A DNA stretch of 15,647 nucleotides, taken from NCBI GenBank assembly GCA_937950565.1, contig CALFCS010000037.1, positions 1 to 15,647 on the forward strand, in the 5' to 3' direction. Under the pieces are notes generated by a model. The model made no database searches, had not been told where the DNA came from, and saw only the letters and a list, made by a program, of their open reading frames with translations. Position numbers and translations under genes: made by a program. How positions within the stretch are numbered: position 1 is the stretch's first letter; each line of letters opens with the position of its first letter. Shown here piece after piece: positions 1-7,800 of this stretch. The DNA comes from an uncultured Lachnospiraceae bacterium (GTDB lineage: Bacteria > Bacillota > Clostridia > Lachnospirales > Lachnospiraceae).

Positions 1-886
1 TAATGGTCTTTCCTTTGACCGCTGCAAAGATTTCATCATTATTTACTTTCACCTGCGCACGCCCCAGCAAATCCGTAATCTCTACATTTCGGAGCTTGCT
101 CACATTTACTTCGCCATTTACAAGCTGATAAACCGCAGGAACTGTCTGCAAGCGGCACCCAGTCTCTTTACAGATATTCAAAATATCCTTCTGGTTCTTT
201 CCAGTCGTTGCCGGAATTGCATAAATAATACGGTCTATCTTATATTTCTCCGCCATATCGACAATGTCATAGCGGTCTCCTACAATTGGAATTCCCTCCA
301 GCTGCTTACCGATTTTCCCCGGGCTGTCATCGATGATACAACATATCTTTACATTCATCTGTCGGTTGAGCATCTCTTTAATCAGTGTCTGCCCCACAGC
401 CCCAGCGCCAATTACCATAACGCGTTCCATATCCTTTTCACCTTTATGGAGCCCGGCGTCCCTGGCATACATCCGAATCACCCGGTAGGAAAAACGCACT
501 CCCGTTGTCGCGCAGAAAGCCAGCACATATCCCATAAAATAATATGATTTCGGCATATTTAGTTGCATAAAAAGAATACCTGCAAGATACACAAAGAGCA
601 AAACCATATGCGCCGTTATCATCATTTTCAATTCAGACACACTTGCAAGTCTCCAGACACTATGATACAGCTTACAGGCATAAAATACTACAACTGTCGC
701 TGCAATCCAGAAGGGCATCGACCACATATAGCCTTCTATATATTCAAATGGTATTTTTGTAAAGCTGAATTCGAAGCGAATAAGCAATGCCGCCAGATAT
801 GCTGTCAGTATAATAATACCATCTACAAATCCAAGCAATATCGCCTTATGTGTCCACGGCATCCCTGTCTTCTGTTTTTTCCTCAT
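1..886 (-). CDS. Membrane-anchored nucleotide-sugar dehydratase/epimerase, CapD/FlaA1/PglF type (5' part)
   Basis: I translated the minus strand from ATG at 886; the frame stays open for 295 codons to the window edge, so the C-terminal half is missing. Four hydrophobic helices (about residues 15-36, 54-71, 88-107, 115-130) are followed by a Rossmann nucleotide-binding segment with VIGAGAVGQ at 158-166, then the CoA-binding-like stretch typical of this family and the motif RNVEITDLLGR at 266-276. Family members use NAD(P) to convert UDP-GlcNAc or a similar sugar into a 4-keto-6-deoxy intermediate for capsule, glycan or diaminobacillosamine synthesis at the inner face of the membrane. The catalytic short-chain dehydrogenase residues would lie beyond the window. 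AGAGGA sits 11 bases before the ATG. A 59-base gap separates it from the small membrane protein upstream, and both probably share the promoter at 1207-1235. The exact sugar cannot be told. Confidence 0.9.
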   Translation of the reverse strand, partial: MRKKQKTGMPWTHKAILLGFVDGIIILTAYLAALLIRFEFSFTKIPFEYIEGYMWSMPFWIAATVVVFYACKLYHSVWRLASVSELKMMITAHMVLLFVYLAGILFMQLNMPKSYYFMGYVLAFCATTGVRFSYRVIRMYARDAGLHKGEKDMERVMVIGAGAVGQTLIKEMLNRQMNVKICCIIDDSPGKIGKQLEGIPIVGDRYDIVDMAEKYKIDRIIYAIPATTGKNQKDILNICKETGCRLQTVPAVYQLVNGEVNVSKLRNVEITDLLGRAQVKVNNDEIFAAVKGKTI

Positions 887-945
887 AAGTTTCACATTCC
901 TCTAAAGTATATTCTATTTTTCGGAAAAATTCTTTATATTTTTCC

Positions 946-1167
946 TTATTCTTTCCAAAGGAAACGATTTCTTTCCAAAAAAATAATGACACCTGCCACT
1001 ACCACAAAAATTGTTGCAAGAACAGCACGCAACGGATTCACAACCGGAACTCCTACATCCGTAATCTCCCAAACAACAACAGAAAGACTCATATGAATCG
1101 CCGCCACAGATATTCCTGCAATTATGACAAGCATCAGCACAATTCCCAATTTATGAATATGTTTCAC
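946..1167 (-). CDS. Small two-helix membrane protein (73 aa), unknown function
   Basis: The frame starts with GTG at 1165-1167, preceded by GAAGGTGA at good spacing, and ends with TAA at 946-948. The protein has hydrophobic helices at about residues 7-28 and 46-66, a short polar loop between them containing WEITDVGVP, and a charged C-terminus (ERNRFLWKE), so it should be an integral membrane protein with two passes. It is the first gene after the promoter at 1207-1235 and lies 59 bases before the polysaccharide dehydratase gene, so a role linked to surface polysaccharide export or assembly is a guess from position only. I do not recognise a family. Support for translation is the ribosome binding site, the promoter and the coherent hydrophobic pattern. 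Confidence 0.65.
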   Translation of the reverse strand: MKHIHKLGIVLMLVIIAGISVAAIHMSLSVVVWEITDVGVPVVNPLRAVLATIFVVVAGVIIFLERNRFLWKE

Positions 1168-1206
1168 ATTTTCACCTTCATTTCAAACATGCATTATATC
1201 TATATA

Positions 1207-1235
1207 ATTTTACACAATTTCCCCACATTTGACAA
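1207..1235 (-). promoter_or_regulatory. Promoter for the small membrane protein / dehydratase operon
   Basis: On the minus strand TTGTCA (1230-1235) and TAAAAT (1207-1212) are separated by exactly 17 bases, each matching the sigma-A consensus in five of six positions. Predicted transcription would start about 30 bases before the GTG at 1167. The surroundings are very AT-rich, which fits a promoter but also raises the chance of random matches. Confidence 0.55.
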
Positions 1236-1418
1236 GTTTCAAATGACGCTTATGAATATTTTATGAATTATTAATTATTATATTCATTTCAAAGTGCTTA
1301 TATTGTATCACATTACTATACAAAAGAGAAGTGCCAAACTTGTAAGTTTTATTGCTGAATTCGGAAAATTTCCTGTCAAATCTGCATAAATCCCTACCAG
1401 ATTTGTAGGATTACCCTT

Positions 1419-1447
1419 CTCCGGATCATCCTCTCCCAGGGATGTCA
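1419..1447 (-). pseudogene. Short remnant of a PD-(D/E)XK nuclease-family transposase gene
   Basis: Read on the minus strand this piece gives MTSLGEDDPEK, against LTFLGEDDPEE in the intact gene at 3539-4555 (8 of 11 residues). At the DNA level 25 of 29 bases match positions 3833-3861 and all four differences are transitions. Downstream the frame stays open but the protein no longer resembles the family. The most likely reading is a decayed or deleted copy. The similarity is short, so chance or convergent sequence cannot be excluded. Confidence 0.4.
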
Positions 1448-1472
1448 TGAATATGAGACAGGAGATAAAGCA

Positions 1473-1509
1473 GGGCTGTTGCACTAAATAATTAGTAATG
1501 CAACAGCCC
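1473..1509. repeat. Perfect 11-bp inverted repeat (long hairpin) after the broken transposase gene
   Basis: The arms 1473-1483 (gggctgttgca) and 1499-1509 (tgcaacagccc) are perfectly complementary around a 15-base AT-rich loop. It lies 13 bases past the stop of the frameshifted transposase gene, where a terminator would be expected, but on the minus strand no run of T follows the stem, so intrinsic termination would be weak. The CTGTTGCA core resembles ends of some insertion sequences (from memory), so it may instead be a mobile-element end. Confidence 0.6.
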
Positions 1510-1522
1510 CGTTAACTTCATT

Positions 1523-2487
1523 TTATTCATTTAATTCAATATCTGTAAGATGGTACTTCTCATAATATTCTTGCCTTACTTTCTCATCTTTTGCTACCAG
1601 AGCAATCTCGTCTCTCTTTCCTTCATTTATCAATATAGTTATTAATTGCCCAAGAAGATTCTCCCCCATCTTAAGGCCGCGTTTCTCGCCAATTTTCTCG
1701 CCCTGCAACTGTACATTACGCATATGTTTTTCTTCATCGTATTCAAATATACTCACGCTCCGCACCTCCGCTTTGTTTTTCTCCAGGAAATCTTTTAGAA
1801 CCCCTGCTCTGATGCACTCACTGATTGCCCGGTCTACCGCCTCTGAAAGTGGGAGGGATTCACTATACTTCCGTACTGTACTCGTATAGATCATATACTC
1901 CCGTAAAGTTTTGCACTTATCCATCAGGTCATTGTTGTAGCCTTTATTAATATTCAGGACAAGAACCTTCAGTTCCAAATCTATTTCTTCTTTTTTCGTC
2001 TCATAAGAATCGGACAACCGTAAGACCTCTTTTTCCGGCATCGGACTTTTTCCATTATAAAAGACGACGAACTTCGGATATGGAATTGGAATGCGCACGG
2101 TGCTAAAAGGTCTTCATCTTTCAAAAGAGCCGAATAGACATTTGCTACATAAAAAAGATCGCGTAACGGCATATTGGGATTCTTGGTTGATTGATGCTCA
2201 TATAGCAGCAGTTGGTCATACAGCAGGAAGGATACATCATTTTTCATTCCCATATAAATGGCATTTTCAAGGGTTGTTACAATCATATCCTCTGGATTGT
2301 CATATGACGTATCATTCATGGCATTGTACAGCTCTAAAAACCTTTCTTTGTCCTTGAATAGCATCCGGAATAGACGGTCCTTGTAAGTGCGTAGCGGCGT
2401 CTCGGTTATCTGCAGCGCCGTATCCCGGGATTCCGAGTTCTGAATTTCTTCGTTTCCTGTTAAGTTTTTCTGTTTCATTTCTTTCAT
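1523..2487 (-). pseudogene. Rpn-type PD-(D/E)XK nuclease/putative transposase, broken by a single-base frameshift
   Basis: Two overlapping minus-strand frames make one gene. The first begins at ATG 2487 behind a strong AAGGAGG and carries the nuclease core: NDVSF with Asp84 and YEHQS with Glu97 and Gln99, followed by the family motif NPNMPLRDLFYVANVY. The second frame continues with VRIPIPYPKFVVFYNG and LRLSDSYE and the usual C-terminal helical region. They switch near 2105-2108, a run of four T on the coding strand; adding one T would read DEDLFSTVRIPIPYP and give a normal-length protein of 321 residues. Relatives of E. coli RpnA are recombination-promoting DNA endonucleases. As it stands the first frame ends after about 40 wrong residues. 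It could be a true mutation or a sequencing error; the sequence around the run does not fit a standard -1 slippery site. Confidence 0.8.
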
Positions 2488-2710
2488 CTTTCGTCCTCCT
2501 TGTTCTGAGAGGACTCCATCCCTACCCTTTTCTTAGAATCCTCTCTGCTTTTCTTTGTGAGTTTCAGCATTGAAAATTTCTAAGATTTGCGTGATGCAAA
2601 TAGATAGCAGAATGACTGATGTCATCAAGATTTTAGAAATAAAATGCCTATAAAAACTATAACATTTTGGCAAGAGTGTGTAAAGATGAAATTCAAAAAA
2701 TTGCTCTGCT
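2488..2710 (-). other. Leader region of the broken transposase gene
   Basis: No gene is supported here. On the coding (minus) strand a weak inverted repeat pairs 2508-2516 with 2536-2544 (8 of 9 pairs), just upstream of the AAGGAGG of the transposase gene. A shorter inverted repeat, ATTTGC/GCAAAT, lies at 2585-2601. No convincing -35/-10 pair was found and there is no clear terminator for the gene ending at 2711. Confidence 0.4.
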
Positions 2711-3472
2711 CTATTGTTCCAAATAAAGCAGCGCCGTGCGCTTCGCCCTCTGCTGCTCTCCTTCGAGTACATCCGCCTGGTATTGTTCTTTACTATAGGA
2801 TATCAGCAGTTCCTCTTTACTTTGCATTTCATCATAAAACGGCAGCGCGAAAAAATATTGTTCATCCACAAGCTTTGCTACAAGAAGTGGTAAAACTTCC
2901 TCGCCCAGCTCCATGATTTCTTTATAAGCCGGCAGCCGACGGATACTTTTCGTATTGGACTCATACCTAAATTCTTCCGAATTCCATCCTTCCCAAAGTT
3001 CTTTAAAACACTTTTCAAAGGCCTCGCTAATCTCGTAAACACTTCCCTCCAGCTCATTATATCCATGGGTAATTCGAGCTTCCTCCCCCAGTTTGGATTC
3101 CCACAGTCCCCACACTTGCGAATATCGACGGCTTCCATGAGTTGGCACACCGTTCAATGCCCACGCGCAGATAGCTGCCTTCTGCGTAATCGATGATACC
3201 TTGCTATGGGAGGTTATCTTCACCTTCCTAAACTCTCCACTCCTGGCCACTTCCACATAGGCTCCGATTGTTTCCATCCAACAGATATACCGGATTTGCC
3301 TCCCTTCTTGCACTGGTTCGCTCGTCACATACGGCGCGCCTTTTTTTATATACCGATAGGTAACATAATCATTCATACCCGCCGAAGAATTTTTGTACAA
3401 CCCGACCCATTCATCCGTAGAAATATTGTACGCCGACCAGTGAAGCACCACTTTCCCGTTTTCTACAGTCAT
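2711..3472 (-). CDS. Hypothetical protein (253 aa) with SKICH-like N-terminus and HEAT-like motif
   Basis: I prefer ATG at 3472, with GAGG five bases upstream, over the in-frame GTG two codons earlier. No signal peptide or membrane helix is visible, so it should be cytoplasmic. Residues 8-83 look like a small beta sandwich: LHWSAYN, then DEWVGLYK and NDYVTYRY, a pattern that recalls SKICH/Ig-like folds (DWVGLF...YYTF). Residues 180-212, with PAYKEIMELGEEVLPLLVAKL, resemble the PAYQEII-MG-xVVPLIL helical repeat seen in many uncharacterised bacterial proteins. The middle part (92-165) is not recognised. The gene lies 66 bases after the intact transposase-like gene and may share its transcript. 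A strong GGAGGAGG at 3511-3518 has no start codon within reach, and the frame is open back to a TAG just behind it, so the original N-terminus may have been lost. Function unknown. Confidence 0.7.
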   Translation of the reverse strand: MTVENGKVVLHWSAYNISTDEWVGLYKNSSAGMNDYVTYRYIKKGAPYVTSEPVQEGRQIRYICWMETIGAYVEVARSGEFRKVKITSHSKVSSITQKAAICAWALNGVPTHGSRRYSQVWGLWESKLGEEARITHGYNELEGSVYEISEAFEKCFKELWEGWNSEEFRYESNTKSIRRLPAYKEIMELGEEVLPLLVAKLVDEQYFFALPFYDEMQSKEELLISYSKEQYQADVLEGEQQRAKRTALLYLEQ

Positions 3473-3538
3473 ATGCACCTCATGCCCATAGGATTGCTAC
3501 TGTTCTATAACCTCCTCCGTGATACAGTACTTTTAACA

Positions 3539-4555
3539 CTATTTTCCAGACAGCTCTGCAATCTGCTCCTTTAAGGACTCAATCTCAGCCATCGCCTTCT
3601 CCTTCTCTGCCGCTTCCTTCTCTTTCTGTGCAAGTAGCTCCGCCATCTGTCCCTTCAGGCTGTCAATCTCCTTCTGCATTTCATCCACCATATACTCCAC
3701 TGTATTATGGTCCAGTATTCTTAATTCCTCTGAAAACATCTCCATCACCTTCTCTGTATTCTGGCACATTCTGTACACTTCCTGATACAGTTCCTTGAAC
3801 TCCGGATACACTTCCAGAAGTCTTATTATCTCCTCTGGATCGTCCTCTCCCAGGAACGTCAGCCATGCCTCCAATCGGTTACTTATACCCTTATTTTGAC
3901 GAATATTCCGGAAGATGTCAAGTGGAATGAAGAAGAATTCCTGCAGCAATTCTATCTCTATTCCGGTATCTGATTTTGGCTTGATATTGTGGATATAGTC
4001 ATTTGGAAATGCATGAAATTCTCTTGTGCTTTTTTCAAAAAAGACGATGGTACAGACATTCTTAATATCCCGGTAACTGAACTTCTTTCCCTTCCTGTTT
4101 TTCAGGCGTTTATACTGACGAAGCAGAAGGTCTGCGGAATAGCAGGCGCTCCGATGACCGGGAAATGCATAACCGATTTTTTGCACCTCAACATTCACGA
4201 TGCTTCCATCAGTAAGTTCCACCACAATATCCATAACCAGCAAGGAACTTTCATCCGCAATACGGCTCGAATCGTTTGGCAGGACCTTTAAAATCCTTAC
4301 CTTCTGCTCAAAAATGAGGGATAGAACTTCCTCCAGGCGTTCCGGTACATTCTCCGGGTTCATGATTTCCTTAAAGAATGCGTCATAAAGCAGCTTCACT
4401 CCCCTCACTCCGGTACAGAAATCCAGAAACTCTTCTTGTTGTTCCAAATTCCAGCTTTCATAAATTTCCTTCAGATTTTCTTTTTCCTTGATTTCACAGA
4501 GAATCTCCTCCCGGCTTCGAATCATAGGAAAATACTTTTGCAGGTTGTTCTTCAT
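3539..4555 (-). CDS. PD-(D/E)XK nuclease-family transposase-like protein, apparently intact
   Basis: ATG 4555 is chosen because AGGAG lies 10 bases upstream; a TTG/ATG pair 13 codons earlier (4594) lacks a good ribosome binding site. The 338-residue protein opens with LLYDAFFKEIMNPE, typical of this family, and holds the nuclease core MDIVVELTDGSIVNVEVQK with Asp109, Glu123, Gln125 and Lys126, then YSADLLLRQY and a conserved beta strand (TIVFFE). The tail (about 288-338) is a Lys/Glu/Ala-rich coiled coil (LKGQMAELLAQKEKEAAEKE), probably for oligomerisation. Family members are annotated as transposases and relate to the RpnA recombination-promoting nucleases; whether this one moves DNA is unproven. 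It has its own promoter at 4739-4767 and a long leader with two hairpins. All core residues are present, in contrast to the frameshifted relative at 1523-2487. Confidence 0.85.
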   Translation of the reverse strand: MKNNLQKYFPMIRSREEILCEIKEKENLKEIYESWNLEQQEEFLDFCTGVRGVKLLYDAFFKEIMNPENVPERLEEVLSLIFEQKVRILKVLPNDSSRIADESSLLVMDIVVELTDGSIVNVEVQKIGYAFPGHRSACYSADLLLRQYKRLKNRKGKKFSYRDIKNVCTIVFFEKSTREFHAFPNDYIHNIKPKSDTGIEIELLQEFFFIPLDIFRNIRQNKGISNRLEAWLTFLGEDDPEEIIRLLEVYPEFKELYQEVYRMCQNTEKVMEMFSEELRILDHNTVEYMVDEMQKEIDSLKGQMAELLAQKEKEAAEKEKAMAEIESLKEQIAELSGK

Positions 4556-4686
4556 AGGCAAATTTCTCCTTTTCCATTCATCACGTTCCATCAATGACTT
4601 TTCATCAATAAAACTTCCCTAATAAAATTTACATGCTACAAATTCATCATCGGATTCTGCTTTTGAAACAAGCGCCGAAAATGAGA

Positions 4687-4726
4687 TGCCTTACGGCAAG
4701 AATATCCGGCAGCCGGAATGCTGCCG
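4687..4726 (-). promoter_or_regulatory. Two tandem hairpins in the leader of the transposase-like gene
   Basis: Arms 4707-4713 (cggcagc) and 4720-4726 (gctgccg) pair perfectly around six bases, and a smaller TGCC/GGCA hairpin lies at about 4687-4698. Both fall inside the roughly 180-base untranslated leader between the promoter and the ATG at 4555. No T-run follows, so they are not ordinary terminators. They may stabilise the message or bind the encoded nuclease or another protein; this is inference. Confidence 0.35.
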
Positions 4727-4738
4727 ATACATAATCAT

Positions 4739-4767
4739 ATTATAATTGCAATTCCGTCCTATTGCAA
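4739..4767 (-). promoter_or_regulatory. Promoter for the intact transposase-like gene
   Basis: On the minus strand TTGCAA (4762-4767) is followed after 17 bases by a perfect TATAAT (4739-4744). The sequence ATTGCAATT occurs twice here, once at the -35 element and once in the spacer, and could be a binding site. The neighbouring inverted repeat AATTTGG/CCAAATT at about 4766-4787 lies just upstream. Confidence 0.6.
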
Positions 4768-4818
4768 TTTGGCATATATACCAAATTTTTCATAGCCACA
4801 TTTACTATTTCACCCCAT

Positions 4819-4860
4819 AAAAAACGGACAAATGCCGTTATTCCTTGCATTGCCCGTTTT
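4819..4860 (-). terminator. Rho-independent terminator of the GH43/SLH surface protein gene
   Basis: The arms 4821-4835 and 4847-4860 pair (AAAACGG with CCGTTTT, AATGC with GCATT, one mismatch and one bulge) around an 11-base loop, and the coding strand continues into a run of six T. It lies about 20 bases past the stop codon at 4881. A second perfect 9-bp hairpin (4872-4880 with 4886-4894) has the TAG stop itself in its loop and may assist. Confidence 0.75.
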
Positions 4861-4880
4861 CGTCATTCTGCCAGGCAGTC

Positions 4881-7800
4881 CTAATGACTGCCTGAATTTT
4901 CAAATCTTTCTATAAAACGTTGTATAATCGCCGCGCATTCTGCACGTGTCGCATTTCCCAGCGGATCCAGGACTGTCTCATAGTCTTTTCCTTTAATGAT
5001 TCCATTACTTACTGCCCACCGCATTGCCTTTTCTGCAAAGCCGTCTATCTTCTCTGCATCTATATATTGGGAAATATCTGCCTGCGCGGATGTATCGTAT
5101 CCCAGATATTCTGCCATCCGGTACATCATAACTGCCATCTGCTCGCGGGTGATATTGTCCGCAGGGCCGAACAGCTTCGTATTGCTATACCCATTTACAA
5201 CCTTTACACTTGAAGCCCAGAGAATTGCATCTGTGTACCAGATACCTGCCTCTACATCAGGGAATACCTTCTTATATTCCTGAGTCGGAGCCTCATTCAT
5301 ACGATGCAGGATAACCGCAAACTGCGCACGTACAAGATAATCATTTGGTCCAAATTTCGTATCTGTAAGTCCTTTCATGATCTCTTTTTCATATACATAA
5401 CGCACATTTTCAATATACCATCCTTCCGGATCCACATCTTCAAACGGCAGCTCCTTTTGTGTTATCTCCGGATTCTCGTCTGGAGTATCCGGATCCGGAT
5501 TTTCCTGATCTGGATTTTCCTGGTCTGGATTTTCCTGGCCTGGATTTTTCTGATCTGGATTTTCCTCATCCTCTGAAAATGCCCTGCTCATGAGCTTCAG
5601 CGTGTCTGCTGCCATTGTAGTCTGGGCAATCTCAGCATCATTGAGTGCCGTAATCTCATATCCTGCACATTTCAAATTCGTAACAGATAACATATCATCC
5701 CCGGTAGATGCCAGTACAACAAGCAGAGAACCATCCTCGTATTGCTTACATTTACTCATATCAATCTCGTAATACATCGCTGTATGATGTTTCCGCGCAA
5801 CCACCTGAGGATTTGCCCCCTCTGACAGAACTGTAAGCTGCGCTTTCTTGTCCTTTTCATCCGTAGCCTTCTTTATCTCAACCTGCAAGGTACGTGATGC
5901 GTCACTTCCACTTGGAACTGCCCGGAAGGCAATAGCATTCCCCTTTCCAAGATATACCTCATTGTTAGCGCCTTTGTTCAAAATTTCCTTCAAATCAGCG
6001 CTTGAGGCGACTCCATCTGTTCCCTCAACAAGCACATTTCCTTCATGGAGAATAGCAATTCCTGAGCCCTCCTCAAAGGATACGAGGGATACACTTGCTT
6101 TCTGGACTGCCTCATTTCCGGTATCCGCTCCTTCGGAAGTTCCTTCCTGGTTTCCGAATCTCACTTCTCCTAGCAAAAGCTCCCGGATCTCCGCCACATT
6201 TGCATTCGCTTCGGCAGTCTTATAATGCCGGCTTACCTGCCCATTATCGGCATTTGTTTTCACCCCTGCCGGGTCATAAATCCGGATGCCGTCAACATAG
6301 ACAACCGAACGAGACACCCCTTCGCTTTCTGCCTTCAATGCTTTAATTGTAACTGTATAAGTGCCATAATCCAGATTCTTAATACTAATAATCGGAAGCT
6401 GGTACAGTTTTCCATTCTGATATACAGTGTTGACAAGCTTGCTCTTCACTACTGTTCCGCTCTCATCCCTGATCACTGCCATAATGCCTGCGGTTTCCTC
6501 CGTAGTCCTTCCAACAACATCAAGACCCGTTCCCTTAAAGGTAAATTCCATCATTCCGCGTGCGTCACCGCTCTCTGCCACAAGCCTTGTGCTGCTTCCC
6601 ATGCTGTCAGAAGTATACTTTGCCGGAACAATTCCCTGCTCCTTATAAAGGGCTGCCACCTCACTTGCATTAAGCGCACGGTCATAAATGCGCACGTCGC
6701 AAACATCGCCCTTGTAATATTCATCTCCATCACCTAACGCATTCTTATCTCTCCATGCGGACATTCCGATATAAGCCTTAAGTTCTCTGCCTAAATCTGC
6801 AAGATTAATTCCCGTCGCCGCATTTTCACCTATCCGTTCCTCATTACAGTAGAAGGTCAGCTTTCCTGATTCAATCACAGCAGTATAAAGAGCCAGTTCT
6901 CCGTCTCTTGTAGCAGGCGATGCCACAGCCTTCTCTCCCTGCCATCCTCCAGTTGTAATCGACGTAGACATATTTCCGCCCGTATTATGCGGATTTAACA
7001 GCCAATAATATGTTGGAAATCCTGCATTTCCAATGTTATGCTCTCCGATATACATTGCCGCATAATCATGCCCGTTTCCAAGCCCACTCTTGAGCCATAC
7101 CGATACTGTCATCGCTGTCTTATCATTCGTAAGCCCTGTCGGAAGTTCTACATAAGCCGCATCGCTACCCGATGCGCCACCCGGAAGTGTCAATACATTA
7201 CCATTTATTTTTGCATTATTCTGCTTAATTGTTCCGGTGTACCCATTTCCGGAAAGATCCGGCACTGCCGTGTCTGCGCTGACTGTGCCGTCTGCTCCTG
7301 TCTGCACTTTGGAAAAATCATAATGCAGCAGCAGACCTTCCTCTGCTTTTGTTTCACGGTAAAGAGTCATAATTTCCTCGTCGCCTAATGCACCATCATA
7401 GATACGAACATCACGGATATCGCCTTTATAATAAATATCACCATTTGCCTCATATGGAGAAATACCGATGCGTCCGATCTGCTTTCCATCCTTCTGCAAT
7501 TCACTCAGATTAATTCCTGTGCTCAGGTTTTCCGCTACCTTCCTGCCATCGCAGTAAAGAATCATAGCTCCGTTCTTCAATATGACCGTATACTGGCTCA
7601 TCTTATCACTCAGCCCTGCTGCACTTGCCGTCAGTGTCGGCGGGTTATCCCACCACGATGTATGAGTAACTGTGGTACTCACATTCCCATTTTGCTCCAC
7701 AGGCTTAAATGACCAGTAATTCATTGGCCAGCCATTCTCCGCAAGCTCGCTTCCCATATACATAGCGATATAATTTCTACCGGCATCTGTCTCATTTTTC

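Larger units (their letters stand above)
1168..1522. other. Intergenic stretch: promoter, transposase remnant and long hairpin
   Basis: This 355-base gap holds the operon promoter on its left, an AT-rich segment with TGAATA/TATTCA type inverted repeats around 1253-1290, a short piece resembling a PD-(D/E)XK transposase gene (1419-1447), and a long perfect hairpin (1473-1509). I see no intact gene. Confidence 0.6.

Noticed and set aside
563..1096. 177-codon plus-strand open frame
   Set aside because: Opposite to the dehydratase and the small membrane protein genes, with odd Cys/Lys/His-rich composition and no recognisable domain.
2095..2115. Programmed -1 frameshifting to express the Rpn-type gene
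   Set aside because: The frames differ by -1, but the local sequence (C CTT TTA) does not allow good re-pairing of both tRNAs and no stimulatory structure is evident; mutation or sequencing error is simpler.
2533..2772. 79-codon minus-strand frame with a hydrophobic stretch
   Set aside because: Starts inside the 3' end of the hypothetical gene, has no good ribosome binding site and runs through AT-rich leader DNA; too weak to call.
3539..4594. Longer start of the transposase-like gene at 4594
   Set aside because: The extra 13 codons begin with TTG/ATG lacking a ribosome binding site, whereas ATG 4555 has AGGAG upstream.
5490..5564. CRISPR-like array
   Set aside because: Units are 15 bases, directly adjacent and in frame as ENPDQ codons, with no spacers.
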